This document shows, piece after piece, positions 29,501-33,499 of a stretch of 33,499 bases of DNA. The stretch is from assembly GCA_903820735.1 (NCBI GenBank), contig CAIJIZ010000249.1:1-33499 (forward strand), written 5' to 3'. Positions within the stretch are counted from its first letter, which is position 1. Every line of letters begins with the position of its first letter. Origin of the DNA: an uncultured Pirellula sp. Lineage in GTDB: Bacteria > Planctomycetota > Planctomycetia > Pirellulales > Pirellulaceae. A model generated the notes under the pieces. It worked only from the letters and a program-made list of their open reading frames with translations. It searched no databases and was not told where the DNA came from. The translations under genes and the position numbers were made by a program.

Positions 29501-29713
29501 CGCACAGCCATCAAGAGTTCTGGCGATGTCGACGACCCCGCTTCGCTCTCTCTCGATACAAATTTCGATAGTTTCATCTCTCCTTTGGATGCTTTGGAAG
29601 TGATTCACCAACTCAATTTCGGGCAGGAGGCAAGTCAAGCCGAAGGTGAATCGACCTGGGGGGGGTTAAGCGCACAGCAGGTCGATGAGTACTGGGCTAA
29701 ACTACGTGACTAG
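11576..29713 (+). CDS. Giant secreted adhesin-like protein with lectin triplet and dockerin
   Basis: A single uninterrupted frame of 6045 codons. Residues 28-39 (YEVLELRRLLAL) after a basic N-terminus match the planctomycete LEPR-XLL export/sorting motif. Residues ~40-350 are beta-helix-like (repeated GGGDLSISG/GGGKLELSG). Residues ~990-1110 hold two copies of an AWNAT-containing module (996 and 1088). From ~1290 to ~3700 an adhesin repeat alternates on a roughly 100-residue scale: V-x-A-x-I-x-N-S-x-V then G-x-V-x-V-x-A-x-(D/S)-x-S-x-I then AG. This resembles filamentous-hemagglutinin/LktA-like adhesins. Helix-like segments continue to ~5000. Three L-type-lectin-like domains follow (~5005-5204, 5218-5428, 5441-5631), with a proline linker before the third. 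A dockerin type I pair (~5949-6013; DVNRDGAVNPID and DTNFDSFISPLD) lies near the C-terminus. GAGG (11567-11570), 5 nt upstream, supports ATG 11576. It probably acts outside the cell in attachment or polysaccharide binding; no outer-membrane translocator is encoded nearby. Confidence 0.9.
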   Translation: MTSMKLFSLFSSRHKRSRLKGQARILSYEVLELRRLLALEILRDVINPGVDIHYYDPEEIVVHAGVKLDAGGKSIKLESPKITIYSDVRLGSEQVVGGGITLKAYNVYDERGSPVALGRVAIGANAKLQGSSISIFGEHLVQLNTTQGSTSFIAKADITIGSAHGTVDLGSDSGSSNYQPAGAPPLTIHTGGGDLSISGDSIIIGANSVLHTGGGKLELSGRGDIDIQYATTLDTQSSSSISPGEISIRSDNRLVYLPISIYDTFALSTRPNTTSSIKVGEKVMIKGGDITLDSKAGDQGLLVDPSFLRDGTSSGLMNVARLKDVSTIGLEALNELIPFPISILVRKPNSQITLSSGVKIDAAGDLTISSQSDAFAIATAVWKFIDAVVPFFGGAVGVSYTDAIAKLDVLHDAQLTASQNVSLVTHVGNITSSSAGVDTEKTKRNIAVGLAIQNSTAHLAVSQGSEIAAGKQVYIDASAKDLKQAQARSSSFGDLYAGIVVAGVEGATSVEALVDGHVYAFGSAPAKELTFDPQTQIDYADNALIFDRDVPFHDGESINYRIKLGVELPSLQDGQQLFAMVDPSNRRKLKLADSKSNFHLRKAISFGLAYPTLTDAKGNKVSIFQIDSVDNSLLFEWPDDAPLFADGQSVFFSPASSRFIGHNDPAGHLIGELPQGDYRVELLPGSTPRALRLIDSQGKVVDLNDNPVFQTESGRWLQVSLFDSDQGTVDFNFDPSSPIAPPNQKDSSNPAWTLKAGEKLRYMGALGTRLVGIESQVDYYAIPDPSSPGVVQLAASYRQAKSAAAGLVNVAPQLEAVLGTIGGRGAVSISNVNLDGKIVLAVDPMIQSPIPVVYHASPGLALDGLVDGTTYFASSVVNSEMSSDRPEYFLELRESQEVGTAPIVVRKRHVLVDANGSRFPVASIDAMTQWLSVELPSDVHFSGVDSSALDGRVSHRALSSDFIQFWSTADTGQFALQVFDPADTTQSKLLRTRMLAWNATAAQVQAALQEILSSSVQVLGVGTAESPWLIYSPGVTFSDPATMDLLDGQILYRTLDENYFTVETDSKVGSFVLEMQRGAQVIRSKAIAWNATSGDVQNALSGFNLQTLVFGRGTSDNPWVIRCWSQSIDPSALLTFQPSWGLGQFGLIANEAYYVQIAPSAMQSIPGSLVLGLAIEPTTLDKPIPERLSLFGATEFHAEREIVPTGISHALSTTQDGIYIQADLISKDVLRTGVDRRLQKQKEYDAELSKKQKLLSLIPIFNSNLGNLFGLLKTEFETSPLAIQSGDDLLFSVSPTVAWMHVNNSVRAIVQQNARLVTAGRVDVQANIVEYLTTKAQATVSAPSKTRVGAAVSVNWVRISNSVDALIESNAQVTGAAGVWVDSETTYPWQGLVYLNPNATNQLDPLPVLGKTAYKLLSGQNGTGIFTGKIGLNDFVLNHYTSAASHSAIKDQSIPWAVSTSLSWLDLQNQTWAQIEDGAQINTIQSTPTSLGTLTIVPSENQPVVLSSQTNAIQTSFTGNVIANIDINLVSIGRTRNNLPFINSDIGTNSGQQALGGAVGSFAFGTDTRAVLGGLRKKGQPGVAQPERIPKAPLTVNAGSAGLDIQAINNVTIIQASQGSGKATNFGFSGSGAIAKGSQANAYAAIEAGSVDRMFSPEGAKARIQIRNPDSRSSDGIRITASDDTQLIPISGAVFISENKGAGVSTSIAELHRNVSSLITGLTLSDDPASMASLKRIPLEITVDGNIQVNADATGLVIPTAIAAAIASGSKPTGRAEFAPDEQVENAAQQGKGVFGIAISGDYSLADVDDCVRSIIDLSSSDGLTGSIVNPRMSNPKLQTHAQNTTVATSSSGAAAIVSGNGSSLGLAGSVAMIVGVSETHAIVRNATLGRYSLEILAEDQRRIGSIAAGGSGTRSPNKDAWTVNSVGSFVRNHLTTNTEALIESIAGENLGSISVRALDSDVVWAAAGSFQFNLQFDLRDDLEEVPKNTKPAKSYGVGVAICLQESRSNTTATVKNSKLETHRGGVIVLADEASQYYSFAAAVAAGSMSVQAEGMFVNVSIYSNCQSTIDSGSLTISPEVGVGQSDLIVASNSNPLLITAAGDLVRTTAASAAFAAGVAVAVVSGTIESGASIKGNGKVRSKRGGVVISSKSSESVPDPRSASVLSEVYTPNRDSSALWTFVVGVVSAKSASLAGDFSVISQSMNSNRKASIEDHSSVALDRGRLIVESIDEADVYSAAGAITSAGGTKDKPNTVAVGAAFNRTTVSMQTMATIANATISVIPDDSPSDVPSVDVHSQSKSNVWVLSVGAEVSGKVALGFSVSIADVNHEIKATLGDLDQKPAVPAVPSWTLNSVGGVSITANDSTQLICTAGQVAIATNGVAGGAAAATSRSINKVQAGIVDYRVKVEAGELKVNAVSESILKTIAIGVAGVGGAGKAWPVSLSGVGSGTGNRIARQVESSIVSSEILSANAIDVRASDNSDLISVAGVADFQLNGKSKVSVAVGTSAATNDFGSDSNPDQSSFVRSWIVDSKLKSLGAVEVNASGTQKLKAWTSAGAGKFAKEETPVIGFNNAGSGSGNTIQSEVSAIVDGSSLIQISTNQNGLNIVALNSPSIFAVSGGVSIAGAQSDGKGVSVEIGAAATTNTVDYKTLALVRNNSVLTSSQSLVVKAISDATIQAIAYGVASSIRKGSAGTDVDLAGAGTACVNTIKPLTQASILAGSRVGLIDNRIGGVSLDARDQSSITAGSGGLSSLFSFGEASQVGLSVGVSFTVNLIQGDTLATVENSTIYSSGPIEIGAQFSTDGDENIKSISVAGTLDLELGGGGILFPLVGAGNKNKVEMNVRSQVIDRSLVNSQSHFNLNAIDTSELYSNAGGVGLGLTFNKADLSGGVAIGAAKVVNEIRNTVESAVEGSTVNSADPVWIQSELNPSMKVIAYGVALSTTVSSSALSAAGSGASIDNSISNASVAGIADSDVKSALGSVSILAADHSDMQSSAGAGSLAIAIGNAVSLAPGVVLLDTKVSNTVSATVNNPAEKLVLSGGDIVLSAKTEGVYQSTGVAVAAAASAGAVSVSFSGAGGHSNIELTNVVKTQHVSGQLEAQGTINLISVSRDRIPKNTMGVGALSVGEFGASIGVSLSESEIRNQVTAEVLGGALNATSGDLVIESYASHAIYTETVPTSLAVSIGGAGAGGHAFSTDSSQIAARVLGSPVLVASSGGLVVRTDQVLENEKPIDALIQAHAGAGVGGLAAIGAVVVESTDKSTRQATIGDYLDLRGVGRLQVLANAAPNLVARSTAVDVGGIAVNVNRSTVTAGGSVVSATGSGVFLPSGPVSLLAKSSNVFDVEQLGITGGVVAAGATLSEAYNSLVVSATLGKDNRSEVSRQSSLSVQAMSDDSKVNILTVAGTGGFFAGQGATGLLSDESKTMASILSGEIHAGTVAIDARRSKILELGVDAATISVALGIGITTATYEDNSQVSVSLGQKLPGSPLHLVALDTITVSASNHLRRREDSIWTKGIGGSGIESISGVIAKATLNAMSTITIEDGASISTGVHPLTRPGGIIMLPSLNIDYQTHTNISNLSFLIAGSVVKSETTGNLVSSVIIGNRVDIRSQGDLLIGNDATISSSNQSAGWGSAVLTSQIDQSTSIDLHLDQKVIVGDHSTLSAMRNISLTASQDPRAGQSSLIDLRAHAVASSTSLLPAAQSKASATLTENIHLDIGNGAILESGADTLLHARNSKPVFDVLGEASYYYLFLFKKQDYVNSSIHYPASQADIRGTVVAGKQNRLSVEIPNDQNNQFTNTVRFTPDQLYGIPLNTLVEHDPQFNPIDYINSKQVSPEIASALRDGVSTSNVQATKIGVRDLAPPIVLSGGSVYVVADKVYASNAILEARVASIDINNHSPNYLLLGSVMIANVLGGLVQFQTSDGSSLSDPSGMNIRRDTATPAIRVNLNYSSSVGNSSNGPALFITKPLANLGGLISIQNTAGSFGQFASIAAKEVDISTPNGVFAVDLPQSNWTAAGSPAALYTRDPSLPLAYTADILQNAEHATMVGVNATYMEGLPNWRTAANDTELNDFVYGRPEDAARKSSWVFFGGSVPQDSGTGDGNSEAKNKAWAQNARLDGESIALKLTDKTPRLGKNEGWDHAWVPSLQRVPVEGSLSTLASRKPTLMVQGQVVVIRAKTVNVNGTIQSGQSNLANHSIVVPEAIENKLLSYQADYRSGSVSSPVLEIPKESLALDKPTDALIGAHFDARTGQIHVDSVEASGGGRVQIIGRILNTDIAGKIKLTGGSGDITVRNRTSLQLNLGKLQTQSGGKKGVVSITDLNIADASERQIAYVYNGTEILVYRGPDGADVISEGTLRDRIVATSTSYQLQPGLRWNWELQASVHRDVNFDLNKWSGVQASSWRFNRPSDNVYSFGQWSLVNGIDGGSLSTNADTSAISQKMTSKWEPNTYGLSFTVPYSKYNWDTGFKQDRFYDYPNSMDLGMQFSIKADYPIGIDFSELRFGNVVVDSDGSVLLGGSIVAPDVQIASHKADIRTLFRNIAVDASRVSLSAESSIGSLSSLISISADTLSMDSKSGSIYIDVNRNLDNQNIQVESMTAPLGIIVLHANGPIVSGKNGSLIQGRQVDLWSRSGGIGTVLQPVRLQAPTDWGSLRINARSSGDVMLDSFGGDLLVGLIDAQNGNVQIDSQENVFSGESWTIDPERDQARLGALIATGATDPFAHIPDIQGFENRVSLDYRLYWALRNSGDVQDGVYRLRDSQIPLWKIRAEAILGQQGISDEDVRTQSRILFEGLSEGFAVTIGSDWSSRPEFQEQQSTYRYAVSAQQEERFKQGRTVAKEPLSIALLSRALEIPNRDLSIDKPSIRAKELRLISRAGSIGKLDTAVEIPTSRILEGDLTDAQLREISLATRPGDAILDENLDVLSLRIKRPLVIDVFGRLDAIADGNVVVTDPSGPLRVGNIGSAHGKITLISEGSLWRARGETLDFSGVELGFEQPLKWRTLGTSGQSLNAFSGLFVPGNRNTVSATWYSDPVFNSSFRASFVYVANTNDESNAGDGLAFVLRSENTDDVGNLGGQLGYGGLPGKKVGLLINLYNRNGEQRGTRFDTTGTVGSYKKSLMPLVNRPVYVTLTYDATTSRLTVTLGQSNDDRSPEITIYEGVDLQKLLGNHYYLGFTTATGDAFCSQSIQDFRFAISDSTQSQQIEFPVSGIQANWSVNRLATNASDPSSGFSFVENAGANTLVFPEKIGIASSAWYQNKVSIDGNFYVRFNYQFVSSNSLAGDGLAFVFHNSPKELAALGASGADLGYGSIDGPKVGLLLNLYKQTSGGVLQGIRFDTLGKSGNYSQVEFTSGTVTSIALSYNRAAKSMVVEVHQGERLINSFSYDGVDLPALLGGSTAWMGFTAASGASTAKQTVSEFSFYSPPPPPEVNAGVRWHLNGDVQLLSNGTLDAPSAYNSVTSTWFDQPISMKDFRVEFTYSATEKLGSDFADGMAFVIQDGTAGVAARGLGGSKLGYGGLKGKKIGVLFNVYRTPGIRFDDGSESGEFIPVNWLSGRDVQVQISYESRSSSLTVQAFGKGILEPFRKTWHSVDLSKLVGLAGLVGVTTSTGAFAARHTISNFRLTQPNTIWAMQESVGDQVAIRLLSQNGDIGTNASPIKLYGQFQATAPNGHVYTDPSQVSLNGGLLVVLQSYTAGENTIRVIYGTPGENLLLFSGTEHAQEVHPSTGILVGIKSPKLLGQTIVGSDGSGEFTLSLSENEVTPSLFEVVEVASDRTRRSGVLYGLPPMLVDDQGPVGEALTQESLLTLGSQAKLRWLGLALSSAEQSRLSNVRFELKELGVGKLTQLVGEVLYVDPNGGGNTWYIDPSPAQDSEFARLRGKSDLYAYQDASHADQIDLLSALVLGLAPVVSQDVASSNEYEFLNRGPLSKGVRRLLADQRIDPWNPNDVNRDGAVNPIDALMIIDWLNRTAIKSSGDVDDPASLSLDTNFDSFISPLDALEVIHQLNFGQEASQAEGESTWGGLSAQQVDEYWAKLRD
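26588..28470 (+). other. Three tandem L-type-lectin-like domains (in giant protein)
   Basis: Three consecutive domains of about 190-210 aa share an ordered motif set: GDGLAFV/ADGMAFV, LGYGG-x-x-G-x-K-(V/I)-G-(L/V)-L, RFD, then a Y-x-x-x-x-x-x-(L/M) strand, then (G/V)(F/V)T-x-(A/S)(T/S)G. This is the order seen in L-type (legume-lectin-like) beta sandwiches. The usual VEFDTxxN metal-binding strand is replaced by VGLLINLYN-type sequence in all three. Divergence between the copies is high, so the triplication is old. Confidence 0.75.
29408..29620 (+). other. Dockerin type I pair at the giant protein's C-terminus
   Basis: Two EF-hand-like calcium loops, D-V-N-R-D-G-A-V-N-P-I-D and D-T-N-F-D-S-F-I-S-P-L-D, each followed by a helix (ALMIIDWLN, ALEVIHQLN), form a dockerin type I module. 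In planctomycetes these often end giant LEPR-XLL proteins. No cohesin gene is in the window. Confidence 0.85.
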
Positions 29714-29727
29714 GAGTATGGCATAGC

Positions 29728-30258
29728 ATGAGCTATCGAGCGGTTCGAATACTTGATGATCTTGGATGTAGTTTGGTTTCCGATGAACTACTTCGAGAGA
29801 TCTGGAAAACCATGGTTCACCAGCGCCGAGTAGATTTGGTTTTCTATAGTGGTGGTGTTGATACAGTGGATGATTTTTTGGAATTCATCAAATCGCCGAA
29901 GCGTTGCGTATCGTTGGTAGTTCTTGAGGAGTCGGAAGAAATTCTCGCAATAGGCTGGTTAACCAATATTGAATCCGGGACACCCTTTGCACACTTCTGC
30001 GCGTTCGGAAAGCCAAATCGCAAAGTGGGCAGGTTTCTGACCGAGCACTGGTTGAATTGGCAGGATCGCTTTGGTAATCATAGGTTTCGATTGCTGATGG
30101 CGATCACTCCTGAGAACCATACGATCGCACTGAGAATGATCAAAATTGCGGGATTCATCAGCGCGGGTACCGTTCCCCAAATGTGTTACTGGGCACAAAC
30201 TCAAGAGTATGTTTCCGGTGTGATCAGTTATCTGGAACGAAGTCATTCTCCGCAGTGA
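29728..30258 (+). CDS. Possible GNAT-like acetyltransferase
   Basis: A 176-aa soluble protein. The C-terminal part, RLLMAITPENHTIALRMIKI followed by AGF, resembles the last strand-helix of GNAT acetyltransferases (N-x-x-A-x-x-x-x-x-x-x-G-F). A central LAIGWLTNI strand could be the family's beta-4. The acetyl-CoA pyrophosphate loop (Q/R-x-x-G-x-G/A) is only weakly present as KPNRKVGRFLTEHW, so the assignment is tentative; distant relatives occur in phage virions. The gene starts 14 nt after the giant gene's stop. AGGAG (29712-29716) overlaps that stop codon, so the two are probably cotranscribed and translationally linked. A role in modifying or maturing the giant protein is conceivable but not shown. 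Confidence 0.5.
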   Translation: MSYRAVRILDDLGCSLVSDELLREIWKTMVHQRRVDLVFYSGGVDTVDDFLEFIKSPKRCVSLVVLEESEEILAIGWLTNIESGTPFAHFCAFGKPNRKVGRFLTEHWLNWQDRFGNHRFRLLMAITPENHTIALRMIKIAGFISAGTVPQMCYWAQTQEYVSGVISYLERSHSPQ

Positions 30259-30750
30259 GATTAAAACTACGATGATGTATAGATTTTAAGGGCAATTTTT
30301 CTGGCAATGGCGAACTGATCGTATAGCTTATAGTGTCTGCTGCGAACTGGTACGACCGACATAAGGTTGGGCTGGGATTTGATTTCCTTGAATGCGTCGA
30401 AGTAGCAACGTTAAAATTAGCGGAAGATCGATCCCAATCGGCGTTCTTCGGTTGATTACGGTTTGCGGTACTGGCCGATTTCACGATTTCCATCCGTCGT
30501 CTTCTACGACGTACGAGAGCTTGAGATTCTTGTTCTCGGTGTGATACACACCGCTCAGGAACATGAAGCATGGTTGCGACGAGCCAGATAAAAAAACATC
30601 GAGAATCAAACTTTTTCTTGGGTGACTACCGTAGGTATCTTGTAACCTTAGAAACCAAGAACGGGAACCGCTGATGGCCAGGGTTTTGACATCATGTTTT
30701 TTGGCGGCGAGCCTCGTTCCCGCAGTCGGCAGAACAGAGAATCAATCTAC
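30259..30750. other. Intergenic region, nothing firm
   Basis: About 490 bp without a convincing gene. A minus-strand frame (30224-30571) has no recognisable features. CGTCGT-cttct-ACGACG (30495-30511) is a small hairpin with no T tract. An ATG at 30674 opens a signal-peptide-like stretch (MARVLTSCFLAASLVPAVG), but its frame differs from the gene that follows. A promoter for that gene should lie here. Confidence 0.4.
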
Positions 30751-31490
30751 ATGCAAGTGCAACTCACTGAAGAGCAAATCCAATTCGGGTTCTACTACTA
30801 CTTCCCGAATCGAAGGAACGCTATTCCTCGTGTGACCGAGGTTTCCGAGTATGCAGGGGAAGAATGCCTCATTATCAATTGCACGCAACTCGGAACCGAC
30901 TACAAGTCGGCTAAAGAGAAGAAGCGCGTGTTGACCGAATGGTGCGAATTCTTAGTCGGGAACCCTAAGGCTTTTAATGTCCTTAAATTTGGTACTCGGA
31001 TGCCACAGGAGCTTTTTGATGCAGTCTGCCACCAACAGAATCTACGGGATCTGGAAATCAAATGGGGGAGTTATAAGGATTTGTCAGCCATTCAAAACCT
31101 TAAGAATTTGCAACTGCTCTATATCTGATCTGGGGCGAGTGTTGAATCTGTTAAACCATTGGAATGCTTCCGAAATTGGTCGGCCTCTATTTTGAGAACT
31201 TCCAAAAAAATCAAAGATTATGCCGATCTGAATCAGTTGAGCAGATTGGAGAGCTTGACAATTTGTGGAGACGGCATGGGCCCACAATACATCAAGGTTG
31301 ATTCGATTGAATTTTTGCGCAGTCTTCCTCAATTGCGATTCCTGAAGCTGATGACTATGAGATTTCAAAGCAGTGACTACAGCCCAATCTTGAAGCTGCA
31401 GCAACTAGAGCACCTGAGTCTGCGCCCGCATAAAGTTGTAAACAAAGTATACGACCAACTGCGACGGCTTCCAAAATTGAAATGGGGACT
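30751..31490 (+). pseudogene. Leucine-rich-repeat protein gene, disrupted
   Basis: ATG 30751 opens MQVQLTEEQIQFGFYYYFPN and runs to KNLQLLYI, where TGA (31126-31128) interrupts. The same frame continues SGASVESVKPLE; GGA to TGA, one substitution, would restore LYIGSG. Near 31163 the meaningful reading moves to another frame (LPKLVGLYFENFQK). It returns at a 7-A run (31203-31209) to KIKDYADLNQLSRLESLTI and then LPQLRFLKL, LQQLEHLSL and LPKLKWGLL. So one nonsense codon and two compensating frameshifts lie in a short span. The product would be a ~245-aa cytoplasmic LRR protein (no signal peptide). Its 3' end is lost at the junction with the antisense FGE-family gene. Sequencing error at the A run is possible but would not explain the TGA. 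Confidence 0.75.
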
Positions 31491-33113
31491 ACTGCCAGAA
31501 CGGCAAGCGTACTCCCACTCTGCCTCTGTCGGTAAGCGATACACCCGACCGGCCGCCCGCTCCTCGGGCAACGCCGAAAGCCTCTTGCAGAATTCGACAG
31601 CGTCCTCCCACGAAGCCCGATCGATGGGATGATTCGAGCTATCAATACCATTGACCTGATCACCTTGAAAGTAACTCGGGTTGTCCCCCATCAACTTCAA
31701 ATACTGGTCCTGAGTGACTTCGAAAGCGCCCAAGTAGTAGTCTCGAGTGAGTGTGACTTCGTGCCGAGGTTCCTTAAACCGGTAACCCTCTTCTTGAACA
31801 CCTGAGCCCATCTGAAACTTCCCCTTGGCAATCGGTACCAGCTTCATACCTATGCTGTTGGTGATTCCGTTATCCGTCCTTGCCTCTAAGGAATTAGCGC
31901 TGCTCAGGCGAGTTTGCTCAATCGCCGCCTCGGCAGCGGCGGAAAGTTGTTTGGACGCACTCAAGATCGGGAGCACCACTTTAGGCCCCTGGCCGCGAAA
32001 ATGAATATTCATTTGGGCGAGGTCGATTTGCACTCGCACATCTACCGGGTCGGCCTGCTTTAGGTAAACGTTCGATTCGTTCCGTTTCACCTCGGTGTAG
32101 ACCACTTCACCGCTCATCCAGCACTTTGGGCCGGTCTGCTCGAATGACTCCTCGGAGGATGAGCTTTGATAGGAAACCATTGTAATGTTTTGACCATTGA
32201 TCTCGGGGTCGATGGCTGGCTTGGATACCTCTATCGGCCAGCTATTACGGACAATCCGGATTCCGATGCTGAAGCATTGGCTCGCCATCTGCGCACGATA
32301 ACTGCGGGTCGCCAGTCTGCAGCGGGTGGCTTCCTTGAACCAGCAGCCGCCCCGGATCACCCGATCGAGACCTATTTCCTTTGCAATCGGATCCGTACCG
32401 CCCGGTAATTCGACGTTGTAGCAATCCTGAACCCACTCCCATGCATTCCCGTTCATGTCGTGAAGGCCCCAGGCATTCGCTTTTTTAGTGCCTACCGGCT
32501 TCGTGTAACCGCCGCTGTTTCCATCGTGCCATGCCACCTCATCAAGACTGCCTCCGGGATACATTCCTGTCTCACCCGCTCGCGCAGCGTATTCATACTG
32601 TGCTTCGGTCGGCAACGACATCTTCCCCCCGTCATCGTTCCCAAGCGTGGCATTGACTTTTTCCATAAACACTTGGGCATCTTCCCAACTGACACCCACG
32701 ATGGGTCGATTGGAACCCTTAGTACTCTCGGGATGCGGCTTGCCGTAGGGACCTATGCCATCGAGTGGATTGCTCCCCATCACAGCCGTCCACTGCGATT
32801 GGGTCACCTCGGTGTTTGAGATCCAGAAGCCTTTGCTGAGGATGACTTTGACCTGATCTTCTCTGCTATCTCTACCTATCTCGAATGTCGGGCTCCCCAT
32901 CAAAAACTCACCCGGTGGGCACCAGCAGAACGTCATTTTTACGCCGGGCGCGATCTCAAACTCACGCTCCTCACCTGCCCGGATTCCCTTGAGCTTTGCG
33001 TACGCCTCTTGCCCCGCGGTTTCGAAGATCTCTGGCATTGTTGCTTCTGTTTGTGCGGTTGCAAAGTTTGCCATCGCCACGATTAAAGGGAGTGTTGTCG
33101 CAAGTGTTCTCAT
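31377..33113 (-). CDS. Secreted FGE-sulfatase (SUMF1) family protein, second domain truncated
   Basis: The open frame is 578 codons. Residues 1-20 (MRTLATTLPLIVAMANFATA) form a signal peptide. The first FGE-sulfatase domain (~55-292) is complete: PPGEFLMGSP, WISNTEVTQSQW, PIVGVSWEDA, LPTEAQYEYAARAG, GLHDMNGNAWEWVQD, RGGCWFKEATRCR. It retains the second Cys position of the catalytic FGE motif but not the first (Lys there). A linker of unknown type (~300-405) follows, then a second domain beginning SIGMKLVPIAKGKFQMGS at about residue 420. That domain stops being FGE-like after WEYACRSG (533-540). The last ~38 residues are antisense to the LRR pseudogene, so the gene lost its 3' end near 31493. 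The family includes sulfatase activators and non-catalytic binding domains; the latter seems likelier here. GGAA lies 9 nt upstream of ATG 33113. Confidence 0.8.
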   Translation of the reverse strand: MRTLATTLPLIVAMANFATAQTEATMPEIFETAGQEAYAKLKGIRAGEEREFEIAPGVKMTFCWCPPGEFLMGSPTFEIGRDSREDQVKVILSKGFWISNTEVTQSQWTAVMGSNPLDGIGPYGKPHPESTKGSNRPIVGVSWEDAQVFMEKVNATLGNDDGGKMSLPTEAQYEYAARAGETGMYPGGSLDEVAWHDGNSGGYTKPVGTKKANAWGLHDMNGNAWEWVQDCYNVELPGGTDPIAKEIGLDRVIRGGCWFKEATRCRLATRSYRAQMASQCFSIGIRIVRNSWPIEVSKPAIDPEINGQNITMVSYQSSSSEESFEQTGPKCWMSGEVVYTEVKRNESNVYLKQADPVDVRVQIDLAQMNIHFRGQGPKVVLPILSASKQLSAAAEAAIEQTRLSSANSLEARTDNGITNSIGMKLVPIAKGKFQMGSGVQEEGYRFKEPRHEVTLTRDYYLGAFEVTQDQYLKLMGDNPSYFQGDQVNGIDSSNHPIDRASWEDAVEFCKRLSALPEERAAGRVYRLPTEAEWEYACRSGSSPHFNFGSRRSWSYTLFTTLCGRRLRCSSCCSFKIGL

Positions 33114-33499
33114 CTTTATGGTTCCGTTTGGTTATTCTGCATTTTTGTCAGAATCCGAAGTGGGCCATTACCATGAATTTGCTGAAATCACGGTCGCGGA
33201 TTCAAAAAATGTCAGTCCCAGAAATGATAGTCGATCGGCAATATGCGGCTTGGGTGCCCCGTTCGCCGTCTAGGAACTGCAACGCAGTACTCGTACTCGA
33301 ACCGACCGTAATCTCCATCGCAACGATGAACAATAGATCGTGACTTATCGAGGTTAGCAGTTTTCGAATACGAGTACCATTGCATTGAGTACGTGTACGA
33401 AAACTAGCTTCTAACTTAGGTGATGATTGACCCGCAGCAGGCAACTTCGAGCGTTAGCCAGTGATCTTCGCACCCTCATCCCCCCCGCCCCTTGCTCCC
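33114..33499. other. Window-edge intergenic DNA with inverted motifs
   Basis: No gene is recognisable. GTACTCGTACTCGAA (about 33287-33301) recurs inverted as TTCGAATACGAGTAC (33363-33377) with one mismatch. GTTTTCGAATACG (33360-33372) faces an imperfect inverse ending CGTGTACGAAAAC (33392-33404). These TACTCG-rich inverted motifs could form a cruciform or be an intergenic repeat. The minus-strand frame 33202-33444 follows them and is probably not a gene. Confidence 0.45.

Noticed and set aside
12139-29638. Many antisense or alternate-frame open frames inside the giant gene
   Set aside because: The giant frame is continuous with clear protein-level repeats and domains; the others are shadows without starts or motifs.
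30224-30571. Minus-strand gene after the acetyltransferase-like gene
   Set aside because: Arg/Ser-rich sequence with no domain, overlapping the preceding gene's end; likely a chance frame.
30674-30750. Signal peptide for the LRR pseudogene
   Set aside because: The hydrophobic stretch from ATG 30674 is in a different frame from the LRR sequence; it would need one more frameshift, which nothing else supports.

Overview
The window looks like a chromosomal segment of a planctomycete, probably a Pirellulaceae (Rhodopirellula-like) relative. The main reasons are a giant secreted protein with an LEPR-XLL-type N-terminal motif and a C-terminal dockerin pair, a secreted sulfatase-modifying-factor (FGE) domain protein, and toxin-antitoxin and integrase types that I associate with this phylum. 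The taxonomic call is inference; there is no marker gene here.

Layout. 1-632: three copies of a ~229 bp tandem repeat, the last one partial, then a heptamer minisatellite. 637-5114 (minus): a fused FAD/Fe-S oxidase preceded by an amino-acid permease, a plausible two-gene operon. 5503-5591: tRNA-Ser(GCU) with a strong terminator. About 5590-11480: a degraded accessory region. It holds an unrecognised 283-aa protein, a secreted leucine-rich-repeat protein, a zinc-ribbon protein, a tyrosine-recombinase pseudogene plus a second scrap of the same gene type, and three type II toxin-antitoxin remnants in which the antitoxin-like gene is open and the toxin has lost part of its coding sequence. Two repeats in this stretch (around 7435 and 9943) resemble the tRNA-Ser 3' end and its terminator, and each is followed about 250 bp later by an inverted T-arm-like sequence. 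This fits repeated integration of mobile elements at the tRNA, followed by decay.

11576-29713 (plus): one 6045-codon open reading frame for a giant surface or secreted protein. It has a short N-terminal sorting motif, a very long beta-helix/adhesin-like repeat region, three consecutive L-type-lectin-like domains and a dockerin. A small possible GNAT-like acetyltransferase gene follows 14 nt downstream.

30751-33113: a broken leucine-rich-repeat gene (one nonsense codon and two compensating frameshifts) runs tail to tail into an FGE-family gene whose second catalytic-type domain is cut off mid-domain. The shared junction near 31490 looks like a recombination breakpoint.

Overall, the operon and the giant adhesin gene are intact, and the intervals around them show integration, deletion and pseudogenisation. 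The most notable items are the tRNA-Ser-derived repeat array with its toxin-less antitoxins, and the giant adhesin with a lectin triplet.
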